A DNA stretch of 36,512 nt from Opitutaceae bacterium. Lineage in GTDB: Bacteria; Verrucomicrobiota; Verrucomicrobiia; Opitutales; Opitutaceae. The DNA is taken from positions 11,003-47,514 of the forward strand of contig PLKS01000133.1 of assembly GCA_003140665.1 (NCBI GenBank), given 5' to 3'. Shown piece by piece: positions 26,173 to 34,257 of this stretch (positions are counted from its first letter, which is position 1; the number at the start of each line of letters is the position of its first letter). The notes below the pieces were generated by a model. It ran no database searches and had not been told where the DNA came from. It saw nothing but the letters and a program-made list of their open reading frames with translations. Both the position numbers and the translations under genes were made by a program.

Positions 26173-28410
26173 ATGCGAAGAACAAAAACACACATGCCTC
26201 TCCATTCTCCCTCAGCGCGCCCGGCTGGAATTGTCTCGCTGTGTCTCGCGCTGTCGCTGGGCCTGGCTCCGCCGCTTCTCGCGCAAAGCAACTATGCCAC
26301 GCCCTATGCATTCACCGTCCTGGCGGGAACGCCGGGCAGCCCCGGCAGCTCGGACGGGACAGGCGCGGCAGCGGGGTTCGACCAGCCCTACGGCCTGGCG
26401 CTGGACTCGAGCGGAAACGTATTTGTCGCGGACAAGTCGAATGAGTTGATCCGGATGATCACCCCGGCGGGCGTCGTGACGACCGTGGCCGGCTTGGCAG
26501 GCAACCAGGGCACCACGGACGGGACGGGTTCCGACGCGCGTTTTGACGAGCCCGCCGGCCTGACCGTCGGCAGCGGGGGCGACATCTATGTCGCCGATAC
26601 CGGCAACAACACGATTCGGAAGATCGCATCCGGAGGGGTCGTGTCGACGCTCGCGGGATCGGCGGGAAGGAGCGGCACCGTAAACGGGACGGGCACCGCC
26701 GCGCTCTTCAACGAGCCCTACGGCGTGGCCATCGACAGCAGCGGAAACCTGTATGTCTCGGAGTTGGGCAATGACTCGATCCGGGAAGTCACCCAGGGAG
26801 GGGTGGTGACAACCTTCGCGGGAACCGTGGGCAGCCCCGGCAGCGTGAACGGAACCGGGGGCGGCGCCACGTTCGACCAGCCCACGGGCATCGCGATAGA
26901 CGGGAGCGGCAACCTGTACGTGGCGGATGCCGGCAACGACATGATCCGGAAGATCACCTCGGCCGGGGTGGTGACCACCCTCGCAGGCTCGCCACACAGT
27001 GCCGGCAGTGCGGACGGGACGGGCGCCGCGGCTCAATTCAACGGCCCCCGCGGCGTGGCGGTGGACTCGTCCGGCAACGTGTATGTCGCGGACACCCAAA
27101 ACTGCACGGTCCGGAAGATCACGCCGGCGGGCGTGGTGACGACCATTGCGGGCACGCCGGGCGACTTCGCAAATGAGCCGGGCACGGGCCCCGCAGCCAT
27201 GTTCGACGTTCCCGCCGGCCTGGCTGTGAATTCAGCCGGCATCGTGTACGTCTCGAGCGCGCTTGCCTACGCGATAGACCAGGGCTCGGCGGCAACGATT
27301 CCCACGACGGCCGCGCCGGCGATCACCCAGCAGCCAAGCGCCCAGACGATATCGAGCGGAAGCACCGTTGTGTTCCAGGTGCTGGCGACCGGCCTTCCAG
27401 CGCCGACCTACCAGTGGTTTTTCAACGGCAACGCGCTCGCTGCCGGCGCCGGAATCTCCGGCGTCACCGGCCCCGTGCTTGTCATCAACGGCGCAACGCA
27501 GGAAAACGCAGGCAGCTATTACTGCGTTGCAAGCAACTCCACCGGGTCCGCCCAGAGCGGCCCGGCGACGCTTTCGGTGAGCGCTACGACCGACATCGGC
27601 CGGCTCGTGAACATATCGTGCCGCGCGCAGGTCGGCACGGGAAACAGCATCCTGATCGCCGGATTTGCCGTCGGCGGGGCGGGAACCTCGGGCTCTGAAC
27701 CGCTCCTGGTCCGCGCGTCGGGACCGGCGCTGCAAGCCTTCAATGTCACCGGCACGCTTCCCGATCCGCAGCTCCAGATCTTCTCGGGCTCCGTCTTGCT
27801 TGGGATGAACGCCGGCTGGGGCGGCAGCGCCGCGATCGCCACGGCGGCGGCCGACGTGGGCGCATTCGAATGGACGAACCCGTCCAGCCACGACTCTGCG
27901 CTCCTCCAGAGCTTGGCCGCCGGCCCCTATACGGCCCAGGTCTCGGGGCAAAGCGGCGACACGGGAGTCGCGCTGGCCGAGGTCTACGATGCCACGCTCT
28001 CGTATGTGCCCGCCAGCCCGCGGCTCGTGAATATCTCGGCGCGCGTGCAGGTCGGCACGGGAGGCAACATCCTCATCGCCGGCTTCGTTGTCGGCGGCTC
28101 GACTTCGAGGTCGGTCCTTATCCGCGCATCCGGGCCGGCCCTCGCGCCCTTTGGCGTCACCGGTACCCTTTCCGATCCGGAGCTCCAGCTGTATTCCGGG
28201 AGCACGCTGCTCGGGATGAATGCGGGCTGGGGTGGAAGCACCGAGATCGCGAACGCGGCCGCATCCGTGGGAGCTTTTGCATGGACGAGCGCCACGAGCG
28301 CCGACTCGGCCCTTCTCGTGACCCTCCCGCCCGGTGCCTATACGGCCCAGGTTTCAGGGTCCAGCGGCGACAGCGGCGTCGCGCTCGTCGAGGTCTACGA
28401 GGTACCGTAG
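26173..28410 (+). CDS. Secreted NHL-repeat protein with Ig-like domain and duplicated C-terminal domain
   Basis: From ATG 26173 or 26194 a signal-like segment (PAGIVSLCLALSLGLAPPLLAQ), then repeats of 'DGTG..A.F..P.G.A.DSSGN.YVAD..N..IRKIT.AGVVTT.AG', an Ig-like segment 'YQWFFNGNALAAG...GSYYCVASNSTGSAQSGPATLSV', then two ~130-aa copies of 'RLVNIS.R.QVGTG..ILIAGF.VGG'. The ORF extends upstream to 26026 without signal-like sequence. Confidence 0.85.
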   Translation: MRRTKTHMPLHSPSARPAGIVSLCLALSLGLAPPLLAQSNYATPYAFTVLAGTPGSPGSSDGTGAAAGFDQPYGLALDSSGNVFVADKSNELIRMITPAGVVTTVAGLAGNQGTTDGTGSDARFDEPAGLTVGSGGDIYVADTGNNTIRKIASGGVVSTLAGSAGRSGTVNGTGTAALFNEPYGVAIDSSGNLYVSELGNDSIREVTQGGVVTTFAGTVGSPGSVNGTGGGATFDQPTGIAIDGSGNLYVADAGNDMIRKITSAGVVTTLAGSPHSAGSADGTGAAAQFNGPRGVAVDSSGNVYVADTQNCTVRKITPAGVVTTIAGTPGDFANEPGTGPAAMFDVPAGLAVNSAGIVYVSSALAYAIDQGSAATIPTTAAPAITQQPSAQTISSGSTVVFQVLATGLPAPTYQWFFNGNALAAGAGISGVTGPVLVINGATQENAGSYYCVASNSTGSAQSGPATLSVSATTDIGRLVNISCRAQVGTGNSILIAGFAVGGAGTSGSEPLLVRASGPALQAFNVTGTLPDPQLQIFSGSVLLGMNAGWGGSAAIATAAADVGAFEWTNPSSHDSALLQSLAAGPYTAQVSGQSGDTGVALAEVYDATLSYVPASPRLVNISARVQVGTGGNILIAGFVVGGSTSRSVLIRASGPALAPFGVTGTLSDPELQLYSGSTLLGMNAGWGGSTEIANAAASVGAFAWTSATSADSALLVTLPPGAYTAQVSGSSGDSGVALVEVYEVP
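26353..27300 (+). repeat. Six in-register 165-nt (55-aa) NHL repeat units
   Basis: The [DN]GTG codon block occurs at 26353, 26518, 26683, 26848 and 27013, and as PGTG at 27178; spacing is exactly 165 nt. Confidence 0.88.
27601..28410 (+). repeat. Tandem duplicated domain (420-nt offset)
   Basis: Copy A 27601-27990 and copy B 28021-28410 begin with near-identical DNA (cggctcgtgaa[c/t]at[a/c]tcg) and share LL[VI]RASGPAL, GMNAGWGGS, DSALL, YTAQVSG.SGD.GVAL.EVY. Confidence 0.88.
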
Positions 28411-28502
28411 CACGCGCGCTTGCCCTGCCCGCAGGGCGCGGGCATGCGACGGTGCCGGAGCGCCTGTTGACAGGGAGCTCGGAACCTCCAAGTAAGGGAC
28501 AT

Positions 28503-28937
28503 ATGATGTCCTTTGCCCTGCGCATCTCGGTCTTGGCGCTGACGATCGGAAGCTGCCTGGCGGAGGACCTGGCCCTTCCGAGGAACACGGTGATGCGGTC
28601 CGACCGAAGCCTCGTCTCACTAAAGGCGGGAACCGTGGTCGAGATCCTGGATAGGGGCTACACGACGAGCTCGATCCGCTACAAGGGCCAGACCGGGACC
28701 ATTCCGACCAGCAGCCTGGCAGCCGTGGCGAGTCCCCCCGTCGCGGCCTCCCTCGCGGCAAAACCCGGTTTCACGGCTGCAAAGGCCACGCCCTCCACCC
28801 CAAATTCGCTCGTTGTCGACCATCCCCAGAGCCTTTACGGCAACCTCGTGAAGAAGGCGCAGGCGAGCGTGGCAAAGCACGATGACAATCTCGTCAAGCC
28901 GGCAAACGATGCAATGGATGATCCTCCATCGAAGTAA
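28503..28937 (+). CDS. Small secreted protein with SH3-like segment
   Basis: From ATG 28503: MMSFALRISVLALTIGSCLAEDLALPRNTVMRSDRSLVSLKAGTVVEILDRGYTTSSIRYKGQTGTIPTSSLAAV... Signal-like N-terminus, then SH3b-like 'L..G..V.ILDRG...S.I.YKGQTG.IP'. Confidence 0.65.
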   Translation: MMSFALRISVLALTIGSCLAEDLALPRNTVMRSDRSLVSLKAGTVVEILDRGYTTSSIRYKGQTGTIPTSSLAAVASPPVAASLAAKPGFTAAKATPSTPNSLVVDHPQSLYGNLVKKAQASVAKHDDNLVKPANDAMDDPPSK

Positions 28938-28993
28938 CGACGCGTGCCGCGCCCTCGGCGCCCCTTCGCGCGGGGAAGCCGTACGCCTGCCCT

Positions 28994-30052
28994 TTGAATC
29001 CTAGCACGCGCATTGTACTACCCCTCTGGGCGGCCATCGTCGCCGCTTCCCCTCTCGCAAGATGCTCATTCGCCGAGGAAGCCTCGGCAACGCAGACGGC
29101 CGCAAACCCGCTGAGCCGGCAGCAGCTTGACTTCATGAAGTGGCGCTTCGGCATGTTCATCCACTTCAACCTCGGCACGTTTGCGGACCTTGACTGGGCC
29201 GGCGGCTATGAGGACCCGGCTCTCTTCAACCCGGCGAATCTGGACTGCGGGCAATGGGCCGACGCGGCCAAGGAGGCTGGAATGACCTACCTGGTCCTGA
29301 CCGTGAAGCATACCGAGGGCATCGCCCTCTATCCCAGCGCGTGGACGACGCATGACATCACGCTGTTCAAGAACTTCCGGAACGGAAAGGGGGACATCGT
29401 GCGCGAGTTCGTCGACGCGTGCCGGTCGCGCGGGCTCAAGGTCGGGCTCTACTACTGCTTTCCGGGCGACTATTCGGATGAGGCGCACAGGAACGCGCCG
29501 CCCCCGGGGATGCCGAACCTCCATGGACTGCCGCCGGAGGCGGCGGCCGACTACGCGGGTTTCGTCAGGAGGCAGTTGGCCGAGCTGCTGACAAACTATG
29601 GGCCAATCGACCTCCTGTGGATCGACGCGTTCGACAACAAGTACACCGGAAAACAGTGGCCGGATATCCTCGCCTACATCAGGTCCCTTCAGCCGCATTG
29701 CATCGTGCTGGGCAACAATGCGCAGAACCTGCGCGATTCCGACGTGCTGAGCAACGAGTTCCCCTGGAAGGGCGGACTCCCGCCCGAGGGAAATAGGATG
29801 CCCGCGGAGGTCTGTGACACGATTCAGACGGGAGCCCGGTGGTTTTGGCGCGAGGTGAGGCAGCCGTCCGACCTGCAGTCTGCGCAGGCAGTCGTGGCGA
29901 GGCTCCGGACCTGCAACGAGCGGAATGCGAACTACCTCCTCGATGTCCCCCCCGATCGCGATGGCCTGATCTCGGGGCCCCAGCTGCAACGGTTGCGCGA
30001 AATCGGCGCACTGCTGAAGTCCACCGGCGGCATCCGGGGACCCGCATCCTAG
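28994..30052 (+). CDS. GH29 alpha-L-fucosidase-like
   Basis: 352 aa, TTG start. 'QQLDFMKWRFGMFIHFNLGTFADLDWAGGYEDPALFNPANLDCGQWADAAKEAGMTYLVLTVKHTEGIALYPSAWTTHDI', 'GLKVGLYYCFPGDYS', 'YGPIDLLWIDAFDN'. Confidence 0.9.
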   Translation: MNPSTRIVLPLWAAIVAASPLARCSFAEEASATQTAANPLSRQQLDFMKWRFGMFIHFNLGTFADLDWAGGYEDPALFNPANLDCGQWADAAKEAGMTYLVLTVKHTEGIALYPSAWTTHDITLFKNFRNGKGDIVREFVDACRSRGLKVGLYYCFPGDYSDEAHRNAPPPGMPNLHGLPPEAAADYAGFVRRQLAELLTNYGPIDLLWIDAFDNKYTGKQWPDILAYIRSLQPHCIVLGNNAQNLRDSDVLSNEFPWKGGLPPEGNRMPAEVCDTIQTGARWFWREVRQPSDLQSAQAVVARLRTCNERNANYLLDVPPDRDGLISGPQLQRLREIGALLKSTGGIRGPAS

Positions 30053-30353
30053 TGGAGTTCGGGTTCCACGGCTGCGGCATCCCCCAACGGGAGACACGAT
30101 TCCGGGATGGCCATCACCGGCAATCCGGCGCATCAGTTGCCGCGGTTCCCACTAGGCCCGAGTGACTTATGGCATCAACGCCCACGGCCCTGCTCGGGCG
30201 CCATCCCGACGCAGCCTTTCCACCCCATCCGCTCGGTCTCCCAAAAACGGAACCTTTGCCGCGCCCCCATCGTCATACCAATCGCATTCCAGGAAGTTGT
30301 TTTTCCCAGCGGATGAATTAGAGTAAGGAACGTCTCCAATCCCTGTCCTCCCC

Positions 30354-31226
30354 ATGAAAACACCCACCTACCCCGCGCTCGGCCTAGCCGTCCTTTGCGC
30401 CGCCGGTCTTTGCACTCAAGCGAGAGCCGGCATTTTCTCCAATAACTTCAATATGCTGGTGGTTGCCGAGCAGCTGGCCGCACCGGCGCAGCAAGACAAT
30501 CCCAGCTCCTACGTCGCCATTGACGGCGGATACATCGAGGCGGGTGACTCCCTCGCCGGCGACACGCCGCCCACCGCCGACCAGATCCGGCAGGATTTGC
30601 AGGCAGCCCTTTCAGAGCACAGCTTTCAGGCGGCCCAGGGTACGCCCTCCGTCGTGCTGGCCTACTATTGGGGCATCCTCAGGGTCGACCATCGCCAGAT
30701 CAAGGTGCCCTATGGGATTAAATCCAACCTGATGGCGCGAATCGAGCTCGTCAGCACCGTGAAGCTTGGCGAGGAAGTGGAGAACCACATCCTCCTCCGC
30801 GAGAAGGGAAGCGGGACGAATGAGGATGTCTCATCGCCCGTGATCCTCGCCGGCTCGCTGGAAACCGTCCAGCAGGATGCGCGGATGCCGCGGATGTTCA
30901 TCGTCGTCTCGGCGTATGACTATCAGGCACTCGTGCACCGCGAAGCGAAGGTTCTGTGGAGGGTGAAGCTGAGTGCCCTGGACACGAGCGGGGAGATGCG
31001 GGAGGTTCTTCCCGCCCTCATCGCCGGCGGGGCCCCGTATTTCGGAAAAAACCTCACCGACCTGAGGGACGTCGAGGTCTCGCTTTCAACGGGTTCGCAG
31101 GCCACCTTGGTTGGCGCCAGTGCGCGGCCCACGCTTGAATCCCTCCAGCTCGACAAGCAATTCGTCGGCAGCCTCCTGAGACAGGAGCGCGGAAAGATCT
31201 CCGGGCTTGGCGCGTACGACGAGTGA
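30354..31226 (+). CDS. Secreted protein of unknown function
   Basis: 290 aa. Signal-like MKTPTYPALGLAVLCAAGLCTQARAG; no family recognised. 'VVLAYYWGILRVD' and 'MPRMFIVVSAYDYQALVHREAKVLWRVKLSALD'. Confidence 0.75.
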   Translation: MKTPTYPALGLAVLCAAGLCTQARAGIFSNNFNMLVVAEQLAAPAQQDNPSSYVAIDGGYIEAGDSLAGDTPPTADQIRQDLQAALSEHSFQAAQGTPSVVLAYYWGILRVDHRQIKVPYGIKSNLMARIELVSTVKLGEEVENHILLREKGSGTNEDVSSPVILAGSLETVQQDARMPRMFIVVSAYDYQALVHREAKVLWRVKLSALDTSGEMREVLPALIAGGAPYFGKNLTDLRDVEVSLSTGSQATLVGASARPTLESLQLDKQFVGSLLRQERGKISGLGAYDE

Positions 31227-31296
31227 GGTCGTCGCGCCGTCCCCGAGGACGCTGCGCGGGCGCCGCGGGTGCGCCCGCCGAAGGCCCGTTGCATCC

Positions 31297-31878
31297 ATGA
31301 AGAGACTCCTTTTCGCCGCCCTTCTGCTCTCCGGCGCGAGCCTGCCGGCGCAGCAAATCGTGGTGTTTGGCGAAAAGGACATCCTCGACGTTGGCTCCAG
31401 TGCGGCCAACCAGGGGCCCAGGGAGCCCGACCGGATGGCATTCCTCGAGGACTACAGGAGCGATCTCGCCCGCAAGGCGCCGTTTGAGGAGGCCATGGAC
31501 CTGGTGAGCCCACCGGCCTGGGGGAAGACGGTCCATGCCGCCACCGGCGGCCGGATTCAGTTCCGGCCATCGTTCGCCCGCGGTTTCGCCTGCCACCTCA
31601 CCCTCGAGAATCTCGTGCCCGATCACGATTACATCCTGACGCTCAATGGTAATCCGGCGAGGGCGGGCAACAGCCTGCTCCTCACGCCTGTGCCGTCCAA
31701 CGAGCAGGAAAGGTACTACGACTTCCTCATCGTCAGGACCGACGCCAAGGGCCGGTACGACTCGGGCCTGGGGATCTACCTCAAGCCGGGCGAATACGAC
31801 GTCCGCTGCTACGTCAAGGACACCGCCGATTTCAAGATCGTGCTCTACCGGGACTTCTTCAAGTTCACCGTTCGGTAG
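31297..31878 (+). CDS. Small secreted beta-rich protein of unknown function
   Basis: From ATG 31297: MKRLLFAALLLSGASLPAQQIVVFGEKDILDVG...LTLENLVPDHDYILTLNGNPARAGN...GLGIYLKPGEYDVRCYVKDTADFKIVLYRDFFKFTVR. Confidence 0.75.
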   Translation: MKRLLFAALLLSGASLPAQQIVVFGEKDILDVGSSAANQGPREPDRMAFLEDYRSDLARKAPFEEAMDLVSPPAWGKTVHAATGGRIQFRPSFARGFACHLTLENLVPDHDYILTLNGNPARAGNSLLLTPVPSNEQERYYDFLIVRTDAKGRYDSGLGIYLKPGEYDVRCYVKDTADFKIVLYRDFFKFTVR

Positions 31879-31952
31879 GTATCGGCTGCTGGAATCGCCC
31901 GAACGCCCATCGACCCCAGAGGCCGGGGATGCCCGCGGACGCGCGGTGGCAA

Positions 31953-31978
31953 CGCGGGCGAGGCATGCCTCGCCCGCG
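31953..31978. repeat. 26-bp perfect palindrome between convergent genes
   Basis: cgcgggcgaggca|tgcctcgcccgcg is self-complementary over 26 bp with no loop. It lies between the convergent 31297..31878 (+) and 32063..32722 (-). Confidence 0.85.
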
Positions 31979-32062
31979 CCATGAGGAGCCCGGCTGTGCC
32001 GTGGTGGCGCAATCCCATTCCGCGGGCCCACCCTCGCCCGGGCGATGGCGCCCACCCGATGG

Positions 32063-32722
32063 TCAGGCGGCCCCGACCTCGATCTTTGCGGCCTCCGGCA
32101 GACCGAGCGCAGCCTCGGCGTCCCCCAGCTCGCAGCGCACGACCCCGCTGGCCCGGTCGCGCTCCCGCACCCGGACACGGGCCCCGGGCTTCAGGCCCGT
32201 CCGCTGGATGAACTCCAGGAACGGCCCGCTTTGATCGAGGATGCGCTGGACTCGAAACGGCCTCTGCGGCTCGCAGGTCGCCAGGGTGACCCCCTTGCCG
32301 CGGTCGAACAGCGGCCGCTTCGGGCTGGGTATGGGGTCGCCATGCGGGTCCGAGACGGGGTGGCCGAGGATGGCGTCGATCCGCAGGAGCACGCGGTCCG
32401 AAATGGCGTGCTCAAGCGCCTCCGCCTCCTCGTGGACCTCCTTCCAGTCCATTTTCAGGACCTGGACCAGAAAGGTCTCGATCAGGCGATGCTTTCGAAG
32501 GACCCCCAGCGCGTGGGCGCGGCCCGCCGGCGTCAGGCGCACCCCCTCCCGGGGCTGATGCTCGACCAGGCCCTGCGCGGCCAGGGATTTCACCATGGTC
32601 GTGATCGTTCCAGGCGTCACCCCCAGCGCCTCCGCTATCGACCCGGTCGAAACGACAGCGCCGGCGTCCGCGGAGCGGACAAGGATGGCCTTCAGGTAAT
32701 TCTCGACCGTGCTGGTCGGCAT
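32063..32722 (-). CDS. DtxR/MntR-family metal-dependent transcriptional regulator
   Basis: From ATG 32722: MPTSTVENYLKAILVRSADAGAVVSTGSIAEALGVTPGTITTMVKSLAAQGLVEHQPREGVRLTPAGRAHALGVLRKHRLIETFLVQVLKMDWKEVHEEAEALEHAISDRVLLRIDAILGHP; classical DtxR wHTH and dimerisation region, with a C-terminal FeoA/SH3-like domain. Confidence 0.92.
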   Translation of the reverse strand: MPTSTVENYLKAILVRSADAGAVVSTGSIAEALGVTPGTITTMVKSLAAQGLVEHQPREGVRLTPAGRAHALGVLRKHRLIETFLVQVLKMDWKEVHEEAEALEHAISDRVLLRIDAILGHPVSDPHGDPIPSPKRPLFDRGKGVTLATCEPQRPFRVQRILDQSGPFLEFIQRTGLKPGARVRVRERDRASGVVRCELGDAEAALGLPEAAKIEVGAA

Positions 32723-32766
32723 GGGGGGAGGGAAGCGAAGAAGTATTTTGAAAACAAATGTATTTT

Positions 32767-32786
32767 GTCTTTGACGAGTCAAAGAC
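32767..32786. promoter_or_regulatory. Inverted repeat, candidate operator between the regulator and mntH
   Basis: gtctttgac-ga-gtcaaagac: two perfect 9-bp arms with a 2-bp spacer in the divergent intergenic region. Confidence 0.65.
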
Positions 32787-32844
32787 GGTATTTCTATAAC
32801 TCACAATCATAAACTCTGGCAATCAACCTCCGGCGCCGGCCAAG

Positions 32845-34236
32845 GTGCCCGCCGCCCGCGACGGGGGCCTTTCACTCGAGGGGTTCCACGGAAGCGTCGT
32901 CGTGCCGCCTGCCGCCGCCCGGCCGTGGCGCCAGTATCTCGCGTTCGCGGGGCCAGCCCTCCTCGTGAGCGTGGGCTACATGGATCCCGGGAACTGGGCG
33001 ACCGACCTGCAGGCGGGCGCCCAGTTCGGATACACGCTGCTGTGGGTGGTCGGGCTTTCGAGCCTGATGGCGATCTTCCTCCAGATCGTCGCCGCGCGCC
33101 TCGGCATCGTCACGGGGAAGGACCTGGCCCAGTGCTGCCGCGACTTCCTTCCCGCCTGGACGCGCTGGCCGAACTACCTGAGCTGCGAGATCGCGATCGC
33201 CGCGTGCGACCTTGCCGAGGTTCTCGGCAGCGCGGTCGCGCTGCACCTGCTGTTTCCGCGGCTCTCGCTGCTGGCCGCCGTCCTCATCACGTCGTTTGAC
33301 GTGCTGCTGCTCCTGTCCCTGCAGAGGCTTGGCATGCGCGTGATCGAGTCGGTGATCCTGGTGCTGATCGCCACGATAGGGGTGTGCTATTACATCGAGA
33401 TCTTCGTCCTGCCGCAGACGCATCCCGATTTCCCGCAGATGGCGCGCTGGATGTTCGCCCCGAACCTGAGCGCCTTCATCCGCAGCCGGGACCTCGTGTA
33501 TGTCGCGATCGGCATCATCGGGGCGACGGTGATGCCCCATAATCTCTATCTCCATTCGGCGCTCGTCCAGTCGCGCCAGCTGAAAAAGGACCCCGAATCG
33601 GTCCGCCGGGCGGTGCGCTACAACACGATCGACACCACGGTCGCCCTGTCGGTCGCGTTCTTCGTCAATGCGGCGATCCTGATCCTGGCCGCCGTCGTGT
33701 TCTTCGGCCATGACAAGGTCAAGCTGCCGTCGGGACAGGTGGTCGCGTTCACGCCCGACTCGGATTGGATCCAGATCGCCTATGTGACGCTGGCCCCCCT
33801 CGTCGGGAAGGTCGCCGCCAGCCTGCTCTTTGCGATCGCGCTGCTCGCAAGCGGGCAAAGCAGCACGATCACCGGCACGCTTGCGGGCCAGGTGGTGATG
33901 GAGGGGTTCATGCACTGGCGGATCGCGCCATGGATGCGGCGGCTGATCACGAGGCTGTGCGCAATCATCCCCGCGATCATCCTGATCGGCCTGCGGGGCG
34001 ACAACAGCGTGACCGACCTGCTCACGCTGAGCCAGGTGGTCCTGGCGATCCAGCTGCCGTTGGCCATGTTTCCCCTTCTGGCCTTCGCCGGCTCGAAGCG
34101 CCGGATGGGCGACGGGCGCATCGGCAGCTTCCTGCTCGTCGCGGGCTGGGCATCCTGCCTCGCGATCACGGCATTGGACATCTACGGCCTGCCGGGCGCC
34201 ATGCGCGATGCGGTTGCGGTGTTCGCAGGCCACTAG
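32845..34236 (+). CDS. mntH: Nramp-family Mn2+/H+ transporter
   Basis: 463 aa, GTG start. 'VSVGYMDPGNWATDLQAGAQFGYTLLW', 'IAACDLAEVLGSAVALHLLF', 'GATVMPHNLYLHSALVQSR', 'LLASGQSSTITGTLAGQVVMEGF'. Confidence 0.95.
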   Translation: MPAARDGGLSLEGFHGSVVVPPAAARPWRQYLAFAGPALLVSVGYMDPGNWATDLQAGAQFGYTLLWVVGLSSLMAIFLQIVAARLGIVTGKDLAQCCRDFLPAWTRWPNYLSCEIAIAACDLAEVLGSAVALHLLFPRLSLLAAVLITSFDVLLLLSLQRLGMRVIESVILVLIATIGVCYYIEIFVLPQTHPDFPQMARWMFAPNLSAFIRSRDLVYVAIGIIGATVMPHNLYLHSALVQSRQLKKDPESVRRAVRYNTIDTTVALSVAFFVNAAILILAAVVFFGHDKVKLPSGQVVAFTPDSDWIQIAYVTLAPLVGKVAASLLFAIALLASGQSSTITGTLAGQVVMEGFMHWRIAPWMRRLITRLCAIIPAIILIGLRGDNSVTDLLTLSQVVLAIQLPLAMFPLLAFAGSKRRMGDGRIGSFLLVAGWASCLAITALDIYGLPGAMRDAVAVFAGH

Positions 34237-34257
34237 AGAACCCATGGCAATTTATCG

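Noticed and set aside
32872-34245. 457-aa minus-strand ORF opposite mntH
   Set aside because: Antisense to a gene with canonical Nramp motifs; charged low-complexity shadow.
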